From NCBI GenBank assembly GCA_024362935.1, contig JANCRA010000028.1:7994476-8058475 (forward strand): a stretch of DNA of 64,000 bases, written 5' to 3'. The notes beneath the pieces are model-generated. The model saw only the letters and a list, made by a program, of their open reading frames with translations. It was not told the origin of the DNA and made no database searches. A program made the translations under genes and the position numbers. This document shows, one piece after another, positions 1 to 11,810 of this stretch. How positions within the stretch are numbered: position 1 is the stretch's first letter; the number at the start of each line of letters is the position of its first letter. The DNA is from Setophaga petechia. Lineage: Eukaryota > Chordata > Aves > Passeriformes > Parulidae.

Positions 1-3000
1 CTCCATTATTACTATTTTCTTTTAACTTTGAAGAAGCTGGCTCTCTCTGCTGCTCAGACCACAAGGAAACAAGTGTGGCCATCTCTCCACTATGGTCAGA
101 GCTGAGTGGAAGGGATGCTTGCAGGGAGATAAAATTGCAGGGTGTTTCTCCTTCCTTTTTTTTTTTTTTTTATTTGAACTTAATGTGATCATCATAATGG
201 ATTTATCTCTGGAGATTTCAGATCCTGTCTAGGGCAGACTCAGGCTTTGCCACTCCTAGGCAGAGCTCAGGGGAAGTTCTGTACAAACCAGGTGAGTGGG
301 CAAGTGGGCTCCAAGGAGCAGAATGTATTGTTTAGTGTATTTAATTCATTACACAACCTTTGCAGTGCTGTTGTTGGCCAGCTCTGAGAGTGTCTCCAGC
401 TTGCCCTATCCATGGGGAACATCCCAGGTGAGCAGCATTTGATTGTTAGTCCCGCTGGACACCACTGGGCAGGTGATGTGCTCCAAGACTGGTGATACTC
501 TTTTCAACTCCCAAATATTTACTCTAGTTATTTTCAGTTTGGAAGGCTGTCATGTTGTTTCCAGTCAAAATCCAGCCCTCCTCCTCCAGACATTGCCTTT
601 CTGATGGAGAACATCAGCTGAGGGTATCTCCTCCTCCTCCTCCTGGAGCTTTCTGTGTGCAGTGACTGAAGAAGGGATGAGTTCCCACTTGACAGGGGAC
701 TGGGGAGCTTCCCCCTGCCCATCACACAGCAGGGACCAACTCCAGCCCTTCCAGAGCACCAGGAGATGACTGTGTGTGTGTTCAATATCCAGAGCAGGAA
801 TCTCTGTGGGTCTGCAGCTTCCCAGCCCTGCCTCTGCTCCGTGCTGGACTCGCTGAGCCCGTGGGTGAGGGCAGCAGTAGATTATCCCCCGCTCCCCCCT
901 GGATTTTTTTTTCCCTTTAAACTTACCCTTTGGTGTTCCATCTGAAGCAGCATGAGGTGAGTAAACTCCACTGCTCAAAATAAGAGTGGATAAGCTCAGT
1001 TTACTTGCATTTATTCATGACTTCACCACTCCACTGGGGCCTGAAAATCAGAGCCAAAAGGAACTGCAGTGAAAATTGGCCTACATGCAATGGCTTTAAA
1101 TAATCTGCCCTTTTGCTCTAGTTCTGGGTTGAGATGTGCTGGAAGCCTGAGGAGCTGGGATCTGCCTTGATGTAGGAGCTGCTTTTTGTTTTCTTTCCCT
1201 GGTGTTGGTTTCTTTGTGTACAGTGTTACTTGGGGGAAGTTACAAAGTGGGGGAAAAGGGAAAAATCTGCTTGAGAAATGCTGTACTTAGTGCGCGACTT
1301 GGAATTATCAGAACTTGCGCAATGAATTAGCTTTTATTACCAAAGCTGTAAAAAGATAGAAAATAGGAAAAAAGTGAGCAGCCTATGTCCCAAATATTGA
1401 CACCTGGGAACAGAGTATTGTATTGGACTAAAAATCATTGTTCTGCTGGAAGAGGAAGAGCTCATGTTAACAGTGAATTCTCGTTTGCCCTTACATCTGT
1501 GCAGACTCTGAAGGCAAATATGATTCCCAGATGCCCTGTGGTACATGCATGTGCCTGACACTTGCACCAGGCAGGGAAGGAGTCACGCAAGCCATGGGAG
1601 AGCTGAGAGCTCTGGGTGAGGCTCAGCTTCAGCATCTGAGCAGAAATAGAAATGGATCCATCTGCAAACCAGGTCATCTCTGCTCTTGTGCTTTTTCTCC
1701 TGGGCCCCCTTGAATCACATCATGATTTTCCTTTCCCCCCCCACCCCGCCCCCAGCTCCCTGCAGCTGGGATTACTTTTCACATACTCTGTTCACATAAT
1801 TGGCTCTAATAATTTCTCAGCTCTCAAGGCAAATATGTCCACCTTTCCCCTGGCAGGGCTGCACACACCCACTCCAGCCAGCACGTCTGCCCTCCTTCCT
1901 GCTGCTCCTGCCTCTCCCGAGCCCTTCCCTCCTCTCTCCCTGCTCTAATCTCGATAATTCCCATCTTCCTTCCCTGAGATCCCCTCGGTTGATGGCTTGG
2001 GGATCAGCTCTGCTGTGCAGCTCCCTCATGCAGATGTCCTTGGCTGGTCCCAGCTCTACTCCTTGCCTGCCTGCAGGAAGGGGATCCACATGGGGAGATG
2101 GAGGAGATGCTGTCAGGCAGGGCTGCTCTGAGCCTCTCTGCTCTCTGGGTGCTGGCACCAACATTTCAGGGCAGTGCTGTGTCAGCAGCACATGTGGACG
2201 GGGGATTTTGGAGGTTTCCCATCCTTGCTCCAGAGAAAACCCTTCCAGCTCCCCAAGGCAGCCGGTGGCCGGGGCGCTGCCGTGCCAGCTGGAGTGCCAG
2301 GGAGCTGAGGCAGGCTGTTAACATCCCGTGGTATATTTAGTTCAGGTTTAACAGGGGCTCCATATGTGTGTGTTCTCTTGTTTCCTTTTGCTTTCTACGT
2401 GCTAAGTAGATGCAGGGAAGAGTGGAGAAGTGAGAGTGAGGTTTCGCTGCTTTGTGCTCTGCTCTCCTCTTTGCTGGGCTGCTTCCCCGAGCTGTGCCTT
2501 GAGGAGCTGGAGGGGAACAAGTGTCCCAGGGACTCCTTCAGTCAGGGATCCCTGAAAAAGTGGTAAGGGACATGATTTCTCTGGGAGCAGGGCACACAGA
2601 GCTGTGGAACAGGACCCTGCATGCAGCCAACATCGTGCGCCAGCAGATTCTGCACATTTGGTCCTCCCCAGGAACCTCTGGTGCCAAAACAGTCGCTGCT
2701 TTTTCTCTGAAATTATTATCTTTTACATTTTTATATTTCAGAGGGAGGTTAAGGAATGAGTTGAAAATCACACAGATAGCCTGTGATTCCCAGGAGGGGT
2801 TCCAGGAGGGCTTTTTCTGAGGACATGAGGGCATGCAAGGCTCTTCATGAGCCAGAACACGCAGAGGCGCTTCCTCAGAGAAGATGTGTGAGGAGCCAAC
2901 ACCTTTGATTACAGGATATTTTAGCTGTAGAAGGTTTGACTGGGGGAATCATGATGAAAACCTTTTCCAAGGAGAGCAATTTGTATGCACTATTGAGAAA

Positions 3001-4479
3001 TCAGGCCTGAGAGAAGTTTCGCAAGGTCTGTAGGAAAAAAAAGAAATAACCAAGTCATGCTGGTAGGCTCAAAGTGGAGGTGTTAAATCTCATCTAAGAG
3101 ATGGGGAAGGTGCAGACAAGTCCTGTCCTGGGGGTGCTGTGGTACCTGCCCAGGTGGACAGGGATCACCTGGTGCAGCTCAGATTGAGGCAAACAAAATC
3201 CATCTCTAGGGATGGTGGCAACCCTTGCTGGGTGCAGGATCTGCTTCTCTGGGGAACAGTGTGTGGATGTGGGGGAGAAATGGAAATCATCCTGGGCAAG
3301 TCAGTAAATAGCCAAGAATTTCATTATTCCATAACAGCCTCAGCAATCTTCAGCCTGTCAGATGAACAATTCTGTATTTTAATAGAAGTGTTTCGCTTTT
3401 CGCCATGTGTGGCAGAGCAGCCCCTGAAAAGCAGGAGAGTTTTCACTGTTTCCATCAGATTTTGGGTTTGTTTAAATCTCCTGTCCCCCAGGTAGGTTTG
3501 GGCAGGTGAGGTGCTTGGTGTGGGTGCTGGAGCCCTCACAGGGTGTAGCAGGATGTAGTTTTGGCAGGATGGAGGTGTAAGACACCAGAGATGTTCTGTT
3601 GGCCAGGACAAAATTGCAAATCACAATTTGGTACTCGGATTTTGAGACTCTGTAAGTACAAAATAACCCCCACCTCCTGAAGCTTCCAGCAATGCCTTTT
3701 GTCCCTCAACAGGATCAAGGGTTGGGTTGCAAAACACTGATTTCTGCCTGGATCCCCAGAGAGGAGAACTGGACTCTTTTCATCCAAACAAGATGCGTAA
3801 GTTTAAACCCATGCTTTAGCATCCCCCTTTTGGGTGGAAAACACAGGATCCAGAGCATCTGGTGGGTGCTGCAGTGTGTTGGCAAAGAGGAGACCACAAA
3901 CAAATGGAGAGGAGAAATGGAGAAGAGGAAGGAAATGTTGAGTAATGTTAGGAAGTGTTTTACAAAGCAGATGGCAAACAACGCCTGCCTGACCCTGTGC
4001 CTGTCTGCAGCACCAAGGCTGTGACAGGGAGTGCAGGAAGCTGTCCATAAATCAAAAGCACCAAGACTATCCAATTTGTGGGGTATTACTTGCTGTGTTT
4101 GACTCATGTGGCTATTTTGTTTAGTTCCTTTTAGCTGTGTTCCTCAAAAAAATAAAAAATTTTGGAGCACAACTATATCATTATTCCCTTTATCCTTAGA
4201 TTCTTTCTCTCTTTTTTTTTTTTCGAATTCTCTTCTTTTTCCCCCCAGAAGATAGCGAGGGAGCCGTGGTGGAGCTGGTGGTGTTAATGCTCTGCAGCAG
4301 GAGTGAAATAGCCTGGAGATGTGCAGCAAGAGCAGGGGCGTGTGCCCTAAATAGGAGGGTTAAACAGGGCTTATTCTGAGGGAAGCAGTAATTGCAGCTT
4401 GCGTGAAGCAGTAATATTCTTTTGTGCATTATTTACCCAGGAACATCTGCTAATACATATACATTCTCCAGTGCATGTA

Positions 4480-4760
4480 AACAACCTGTGCAGGAGGAGG
4501 ATTAGGAGATTTATAAAAAAATTAGAAGGAAGTTAAAAGGGCAATTAGAAGAGCAGAAAGAGATATTGAGCAGTGAATTAGGGAGGATATTTTAACACAC
4601 AATCAGAGCTCCCCGAGACGTATTCAGAGCAGAGAGAAGGTAAAAGAGAAAATTGGCCAATTACGAAATGATAGCGGGGAATTGGTGACATGAGAGAAGG
4701 TAATGGCTGATTTGTTAAACAGTTATTTTGATTCTGTTTTCACAAAGGAGGAAGAGGATG
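4480..4760 (+). mobile_element. Ancient CR1-type LINE fragment (ORF2)
   Basis: Translation near 4703-4760 gives LLNSYFDSVFTKEEED, the conserved block that precedes the reverse transcriptase domain in CR1-family ORF2. The DNA just upstream, with its AAATTGGCCAATTACGAAATG-like run, fits the same family. The copy is heavily decayed and truncated at both ends, so it is an old insertion. The family assignment comes from motif memory, not alignment. Confidence 0.5.
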
Positions 4761-5929
4761 GAGGGGCAGCTCCAGAAGGGGCTCGGGCTGTGCGGATGAG
4801 GGTGGGGATGAGCCTGCAGAGACATAAAGCTGCATCTGCAGAGTGGCTGGGCGTGGGGAGAATTTCACCCATGTTCACAGGGTGGGGGGAAAAAATTGGA
4901 TTTACTGAGCAGCAATTTCCAGCAGGGAGCTGGGTAACGAGGGACTTGTGCTGCTCACCAAATCGGCTGCCTTTGAGTGGGGACCAGAGAGGTGGCCACT
5001 GAGCTGACACATCCCTCTCCCTGCTGAAGGCTGCTTCTCTGGGAAAGGGGAGGACAGAGATGGATGGGGACCCTGGAGGGGTGCTGCTCCTGGGGCTGCT
5101 TTTTTTGTGGGCAGAGATGTTTGTGGCTCGTCAGCGTGACACCTTCCCCAAAAACACACACTGCAGGGTGTGAGCACCTGTGTCCTGCTTTCTGAGCTGC
5201 TTGTGCTTCCATCTGTAACCCACAAACTCCAACGCAGTCAGGAATACAACAGCATCCCTGGAATCACTGTTCCCACCAGCACTGGTGTCAGTATCTCACG
5301 TTTCTCCAGAGCAGGGATGAGCTCAGGGGCTGCTGGATGTGGTAAGAGGGGGCTGGGGGCGCAGGGAGCTGGTGCCCACCATTAGGACCTCAAGGAGATA
5401 ATGATAAAAAGGGAAATAATCTTGGTAATGGGAAATGGGCTCTTGGGAAGCACTCCTGGGGGAGTGGTTGAAGTTAAGACAGGGAAAGAATACACAGGCA
5501 GGGGATTTAGGGAAGGATAAACTTGAAGGGCTGCAAAAAAAAAGTGTTATTTAGCTGCAAGGAATGTGAAGTGGTGCTTTTGTTCCGCTCTGCCCCTCTG
5601 AAGGGGAGCATGGCACAAAGCAACTTTCTGAGACAAAGGAAAGAGTTTGGGATTGGTGCAGGGGGGGCACAAGCGTGGTCTGGGAAGTGATGGGGAATAC
5701 AGGAGAAGCTGTGGTCTCGTGGTGTTGGTTTAGGCTGATAAACTAAAAATTTATTCTCAGTATCCAAGAGGTGTTTGGTTTTTCATCCTGCCTGGGAGGA
5801 TAAAAGAGATGCAGTGTTGCGTGGTTTCTGATTTCAAAGCATGTACGAAAAGCTCCATATTAGCAATTATGGGATGAAACTGTGGAAAAGTGCTACAAAG
5901 GAGAGAAAATTGGCTCCGACTCAGGAAAC

Positions 5930-6090
5930 GGGATTCTGCCGCTGGGAGTGAGTTCCCAGAGGCACAGTCTGGGGTCTCTTCTGGGTTCTCTGGTGTTTAT
6001 TTTTTTTAATGGAAAGGATTTGCATGAGCAGCCCAAAGTCAGAGTGTTAAAGCTCACTGATGGGAGGAAGGGGAAGGCAGCCACAGAGAT
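5930..6090 (+). mobile_element. Possible ancient CR1 reverse-transcriptase fragment
   Basis: The plus-strand frame reads LGSLVFIFFNGKDLHEQ and, a few residues on, a decayed LTDGRKG. This resembles the CR1 reverse-transcriptase stretch LGPLLFNIFINDL followed by FADDTKLGG. The catalytic YADD/FADD-like aspartates are lost. It may belong to the same old insertion as the ORF2 piece 1.2 kb upstream. This is a weak call from pattern only. Confidence 0.25.
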
Positions 6091-6335
6091 AGGGGCTGAT
6101 CTCATCTTCCAGAGCAGCACAGTCTGGAGAACACTCAAGGAAAGCAAATTGATGAGCAAATAAAGGCTCAGGTGATGTTTTTCTCAGGGGGACTGTGTGG
6201 AGATCACAGCTGAGCTGTGGGGAGCTACTGGCAGTGTCTGCCCAGGCAACAGGGCCTGTCTGCCTCCATCCTGACAGGGAAACAGGGCACATCCAAAGGA
6301 TGAACTTGTGATTGGAGCATGGAAATGTTCAGGAT

Positions 6336-6800
6336 TTATAGAATCATGGAATAATTTAGGTTGGAAAAGACTTCTGTGGTGATAAAGTCCAACAGTTAAC
6401 CCAGCACAGCCAAGGCCACCAGTAAATCACTTCCCCAAGTGCCACGTCCACAGGTCTGTTAAATCCCTCCAGGGATGGGGAACCCAAGCCAACTGCCCTT
6501 GGCCTTCTTGCACACCTGGGCACACCTGGGCTCATGTTCAGCCAGTGCTGGCAGGACCTCCAGGTCCTTTCCCACTGGTCACCTCTCCAGACACTGCCCC
6601 AGGCCTGTAGGGGTTGTGTGGGGTTGTTGTGACCAAGTGCAGCACCTGCCTCGTGGCCTCATTGAACCTCATCCCATTGGCCTCACCCCATCCTTCCAGC
6701 CCAGCATCACCTCCAAGGGGCTTCCCAGCACTTTGGGGATCAGCTCTTTCCCCCTCCCAGACACCTTGGGCACCTGGGAGCAGCTCTATCGAGATCCCAA
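6336..6800 (-). mobile_element. CR1 LINE, 5'-truncated, minus orientation
   Basis: The left edge reads as the reversed CR1 3' end (TAGAATCATGGAATAATTTAGG, then GTTGGAAAAGAC). It continues with the typical CR1 phrases TTGTTGTGACCAAGTGCAG and CCTCATTGAACCTCATCCCATTGG. It lacks a long open frame and has internal deletions, so it is a dead 5'-truncated copy, as most avian CR1 insertions are. Confidence 0.8.
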
Positions 6801-7151
6801 TTTTCTCCAACTTATCTGAATCAGACAATCTCTGGCAGTCAGGGTTATACCTGAGTCTGCTCCACTGGAGAGCTGCTGCAGGGGAGAGAGGATTTCTGCC
6901 AGGCCTCAGAGCAGCATTCAAAATGCATGAAGACATGCTGTAGGAAGGAGCTGGGGAAAAGACACACGAGTGTGAACCCAGGGCCGTGGTGAGCTGAACC
7001 ACGCAGCTGGGAAGTTCATTATCGAGCCCGAGTGTCAGAGCATGCCATAAAAATTTAGTTTATCCTCAAAGAGCTGTGGTCGTGGAAGAAGGATGGGAAT
7101 GGGGAGGGATGGCAGCTGAGGAGGAGACAGGAGGAATGTCAGGAACCTGTG

Positions 7152-7613
7152 TGTTCTGGTTTGGACTGGGTTGGTTGATTTTCCTTCTAGGAGCTGTGGT
7201 TTGGGTTTGGGATGAGAATAATGCTGATAACACGTGGGTTTTGTTGTTACTCAGCAGTGTTTGCCCTGAGTCAAGGACTTTTCTGCTCCTCTGAGGATGC
7301 TGTGGGGCACAATAAACTGGGAAGGGACAGCTGATCCCAGCTGGCCAAAGGGATATCCCAAACCAAATGGAATCATGGTCAGTGTATAAACTGAGGGACT
7401 GGCTGGGCATCAGCAGGTGGTGAACAACAGCGTTGTGCATCACTCGGTTTGCATATTCCAATTCTATTGTTGCTATTATTATTTCTCTCATTTCTGTCCT
7501 ATTAAAGCAGCCTTATCTCAAGCCATGAATGTCACTTGTATTTTTCCCAATCTTCTCCCCCATTCCAGCACGGCCCTGTGGTGTTCAGCTGCCTGCCAGG
7601 TTAAACCACAACG
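7152..7613 (+). mobile_element. Solo ERVL-type LTR (songbird-type family)
   Basis: The element starts TGTTCTGGTTTGG and ends TTAAACCACAACG, the termini I associate with the avian ERVL LTR family described in zebra finch. In between are the expected GATAACACGTGGG region, a TATAAA at 7385-7390, GGTGAACAACAGCGTTGTGC, an AT-rich tract and an ATTAAA poly(A) signal at 7501-7506. Flanks CTGTG (7147-7151) and CCATG (7614-7618) could be a decayed 5-bp target duplication. No internal retroviral genes are present, so it is a solo LTR left by recombination. Confidence 0.72.
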
Positions 7614-9234
7614 CCATGTCAAGAGACATCTCCTATTTAGCAGTGTATCATGTCTCCCTTCTGGTTTTTAAACAGTTGCCTTTATCACTAGGAGTTAGAG
7701 CACTTGATTGACAAGGCTTGTAATACACCGTGGAGTTGCCTTTATTTTTCCTACATGTTAAAGGAAAAGATACTAAAAATACAATTATGGTTTTGAGCCA
7801 GGCGTAGTCTGTTCTAATATAATTCATCTCAAAGACTATCCACCGTGCCTGCTGCACCCAAATCATTTATAAAACATTAGCATCTCCTATGCTGACATTT
7901 CACTCCTATATTACAGGAGTTACACACAGACTTAAAAAAAAAATTAATAAAGTGCTTCTCTTCTTCATTCTCCCACTGAGAGCTTTGATTTCCAGAGTAT
8001 GAAACGAAATAACCAACATAACAACATGCTCCACTTCTGAGGGACAGTGCCAGGCTCATTCAGTTGCTATTGGTTATAGAGAGTAGGACATGAGGGAGCT
8101 ATTTCAGACCACGGATTATTTGTTCTGGCTGCATTGGACATCCCTTTAGTGGAGCTTTAGAGCCCTGTAGACAGAAAAGTTTGGGTAGGAGCTGGAAGGC
8201 AGAGGGCTTGATGAAGTAACCTCTTCCTTCCTCCTCCCAGAATTACTGTTGCTATTCCCCAAGAAGGGTGTTTAAAAGAGAAGCATCCAAGCCTCTGGCT
8301 TTCCTTGCTTGCAAGATGGACAGAGGAGGCCGTGCCCCTCCAGCTTCCCACTCTCAGCATGCAGCTGCTCGTAAACACAAGTGCATTGGGGAATTTTCTG
8401 CTTCTCTTTTCAGTGGGAGTTTCCCTTTCCATTTCCAGATACCTCCAAGGGATCTACCACTGTGTAAATACCCTCTCCCCTTCCCCACAGTGGTTGGGAG
8501 AGCAGATTTCCCCAGCTGGCCCATCCTTCCTGGAGCTAACAGTGTGTCTGATGGAAAACTGCAGATGTTTATTTCAGCATTTCCAGCCCCCCATCTGAGC
8601 CACAGGCTCGAAACACCACCACTGAAATATGATTATGGAAAGAACAGAAGCCTTTTCTTGTCCAAGATCACTTTTATTTCCCTTGTTTCATTAACTTCAG
8701 TGTCTGATTGGTCTCACACATCCACGCTGACAGGGAATTCACACCAACTGCAGAATCTGGGCAGCACCTCCCCGAGCCCACGGGCTGCCATCGGTGGAGC
8801 TGCCGGCTCTGCCATGCCCCCGACCAGCAAACACATCCCTCCAGCACATGGTTTAACCCAGGAAGAAGGGAACAGGATGCCCTGCTCCCTCTCCTCCACC
8901 TCCCCACAACCCCCTTTTTACAGCTCTCTTGGACCATGGATTTCCCTCGCCTGCCATGGACCAGGAACCTTGGGCACTGCGCTTCTCGCCGGTCCTCTAC
9001 AAGCTGTAGCTTCCCCCTACTCTAACTCTTCCAGAATCTGTTCCTTTTAAGAAACAAAACCCCTCCTGACCCTGTCAGGTCTGTCTGCAGCCTGGGAGCT
9101 GCTCCTTGCTGCCCCAGTGAAAACCTTAGTCCAGCTATAAAGGTCCTCACGCCACTGCCAGGGCTGGGAAGCCTCTCTCAGCCTCCAGCCCCAAAACCAG
9201 CCCCTGTCCTCCCCGGGGCCTCGAGTGCTCTCCA

Positions 9235-10446
9235 GAGACAGAGCTCTATGGCTCTATTTATTTGGGCTAATTAATCTCTCTCTATCTCTCCCCCCTGCCA
9301 GTTACAAATTAGGATGTAAGGGTGAATTTTGGCTCTCTGGGTATGGACTTGGCTGCACCGCACACAACCACCCCCCAACCCCTCCCAAAGTTTAGTGCTC
9401 TGAATTGCTGAGAACATTGGTCCGTTGTGGTTCCCCCGCATGTACTGAGCCCGCCCGATGGCTTTCAGCATCTGTAGGCACTGCTGCCGGTTTGTTTTCT
9501 CAAGGAAAAAAAAAAATCATATACTGGTCTGCTATAAATTCAATAATACAATCCTTAGTTCTGAAGATACAGTTTCCATATAGTTTATAAACATTGTAAG
9601 ACATACATATGGATAATTGAGGGGAAGAGGGGGAGCCTGTGCAATTGTTGGGGTGTTTTTCTCAGATGTGTGAACATGGTTACAAAAAACACACCTCCTG
9701 CAGGTACCTCATTTCTTTATGTGTTGGGTTTGTTGGGGTTTGGTTGTTTGTTTTTTTTTTGTTTTGTTTAATTCCACCTCTAATCAGTCTTTCCTTTGGT
9801 TGTCGGCTACTCCAAGCCCAGCAGGCAAGCCCTGTTCTGCTGTAATGCCTGAGATATTCAGGGGTTTTGAGATTGTCTTCTAAGAGATTCCCAGCCAACT
9901 TTGGCCTCTGGGTTTGGAGCCAAAAGGGCTAAAACGTGGGAGAACCAAATGTCCTTATTACATCGGCATCAGTGTCCTTGCACTCACTTTCAGAGAGAAA
10001 CAGTGTAGGCTTAATCGGTGATGGTTTTTACAGCAATTATGTTCCTTTCGGTAATTGGAGGGGTCGTTCGGAGCGCTCTCAAACGAACGGGATTTCACAA
10101 GAGCATGGAAACAGTCCATTTGTCTGGGTGCTGTCACCGACGAATTGGTTACCACCCCTGTTATCTGCTTTTTGTAAGGTTGGCTTTTTTGTTGTTATTG
10201 TTGTAGGTGCTCGGTTAGGCTGTTTGTGACAAGGTGTGATAATGCCTTTTAATCTGCTCCTGCTGCGCTCGGCACAGTCCGGCCGGGCACGGAGACAACC
10301 CTCGCAGGAAGCCGAGACAACGTTCTTCCCTTCGCCAGGCCAACGCTGAGCCACGTACAAAAAAACAAGAAGAAAAGAAACTCTGGTCCTTTGTAGATTG
10401 GTGGCAGTACAAGCTCCGCTCCGTCCGCGGCCGGGGCTGGCGGGGC
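9235..10446 (-). other. RTN4RL1: Probable RTN4RL1 3' untranslated region
   Basis: This is the minus-strand sequence from the RTN4RL1 stop codon to just past the first canonical AATAAA at 9257-9262. It contains no gene on either strand. It has an AT-rich part near 9490-9620 typical of a 3' untranslated region. The end point is inferred from the poly(A) signal only; later signals (for example TTTATT near 8570 on the plus strand) could give longer transcripts. Confidence 0.4.
9257..9262 (-). terminator. Candidate RTN4RL1 poly(A) signal
   Basis: AATAAA on the minus strand, 1.2 kb downstream of the RTN4RL1 stop. It is the first canonical hexamer I noted in that direction. Use in vivo is unproven. 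Confidence 0.35.
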
Positions 10447-11810
10447 TCAGCGGATGATGGCCGCCAACACCACCAGGAAAACCAGGAGCGATGCCCTGAG
10501 CCCCGGGCAGCCGGCCGCCTGCTGGACCCCGCTGGGCGGGCGGATGGGCGTCCGCCGGGTGCACTTACCCTTGCGCTTGGGGGACAGCGTGGGCATGGCC
10601 CCGAAGCTGTACTTGTGCTGGTAGTCAGGCACATAGTCCGGGAACTCCTGCCCGTTTTTGCGCGGCCCCAAGGACACCGGTTTGGAGGTTCGGTTGCGGC
10701 TTTTGTGGCTGGTGCAGTTCTTGCCGGGTTTGCGGTAGCCCGGCCGGGAGCCCGGCGGGCCGGCGGGCTGGCTGCTGTGCAAACTGTTCTCAGCCCCTCG
10801 CTCCTTCCCCTTCTCCTTGGAGGAGTGGTGAGGGTGGTGGGATTTGGAGGCTCCTCTGTCCGCCGTGGAGAAGGTGTGTGTTTTCATCTGGTGGAGCGAC
10901 TCGGACCCTGAACAGTTCCTAAAGTCTTCTGCTCTTAGCACCTTGAGGTCCTTGCCGTGCATCTGCTCGGGGGACTCGCAGATGACGCTGGAGCTGGAGC
11001 CTCTGAACCTGTGCAGCCATTCCCAGAGGGAACGGGCTTTGCAGTCGCAGCTCCACGGGTTCCCATTCAGCCTGAGAAACTCCAGGGCTCCCAGGTGGGC
11101 CAGGCAGTCCCCCTGCAGCTCCGAGAGGCTGTTATTGAACAGGAAAAGGGTGGTCAATCTTCGGAGGTCATGGAAAGCCCGCCTATGAATCCACTGCAGC
11201 TGATTTTGATGGATGAGCAGCCGATCCAGGTTTATTAGTCCCCTGAACGTGTTCTGATGGAGGCTCCAGAGCTTGTTTCCATGGAGAAAAAGATGGCTGA
11301 GGTTAACCAAGTCAACAAAAATATCGTCCTGAAGGAACTCAATGTGGTTGTCTTGCAGGTAAAGGTATTGCAGGTTGTGGAGGCCACCGAAAATCCCGCT
11401 GGGGAGAGAGCTCAGCCCGCACTTGTACAGATACAAGGCGTGGAGTTTCACCAGCCCTTGGAAAGTGTCTGCAGCTAAAGCCCTTAGGTAGCGGTTGTCC
11501 CCCAGGTCCAGCTCTTCCAGGTTGATGAACCCGTCGAAGGTGTTGGGGTCGATGAAGGTGATGTTGTTGGAGTAGATCCAGAGGGTGACCATGGAAGGGC
11601 TGAAGTGGCCCCGCAGCAGCAAGGTGATCTGGTTGTTCTGGAGGAAGATCCTCTCGCTGTCCTCGGGGATGCCCTCGGGGATGGTGACGAAGTTGTGGGC
11701 CTGGCAGCTGACAGTCATCGGGGAGGGGTAGCACACGCAGTCGGTGGGGCAGCCCAGGGCACCGGGCACCTTCAGCCCCAGCAGCACCAGCAGCAGCTCC
11801 GCAAACCCCC
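10447..11810 (-). CDS. RTN4RL1: RTN4RL1 coding exon 2
   Basis: It encodes residues 5-458, that is nearly the whole protein. The acceptor is CTCTCCGCACAG immediately 5' of GGGGGTTTGCGG on the minus strand. The TGA stop occupies 10447-10449. The first two bases complete a glycine codon begun in exon 1. No frameshift or internal stop is present. Confidence 0.95.

Larger units (their letters stand above)
1..9234. other. Non-coding flank downstream of RTN4RL1
   Basis: No recognisable coding exon was found here on either strand. All open frames are short and low in similarity to anything I know. In human the next gene in this direction is RPA1, but I did not find its C-terminal coding sequence, so it probably lies left of the window. 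The stretch holds a poly-T run near 153-171, a CTC trinucleotide run near 628-645, two old CR1-like fragments, one clearer CR1 copy and a solo LTR, each listed separately. The rest is unique, moderately AT-rich sequence in which I see nothing definite. Confidence 0.6.

Noticed and set aside
8268..9050. 260-codon plus-strand open frame
   Set aside because: No family resemblance, Ser/Pro-rich, overlapped by equally long frames on the other strand. No splice or promoter context.
1..9234. 3' end of RPA1 expected from synteny
   Set aside because: I looked for its C-terminal coding sequence and did not find it; it probably lies outside the window.
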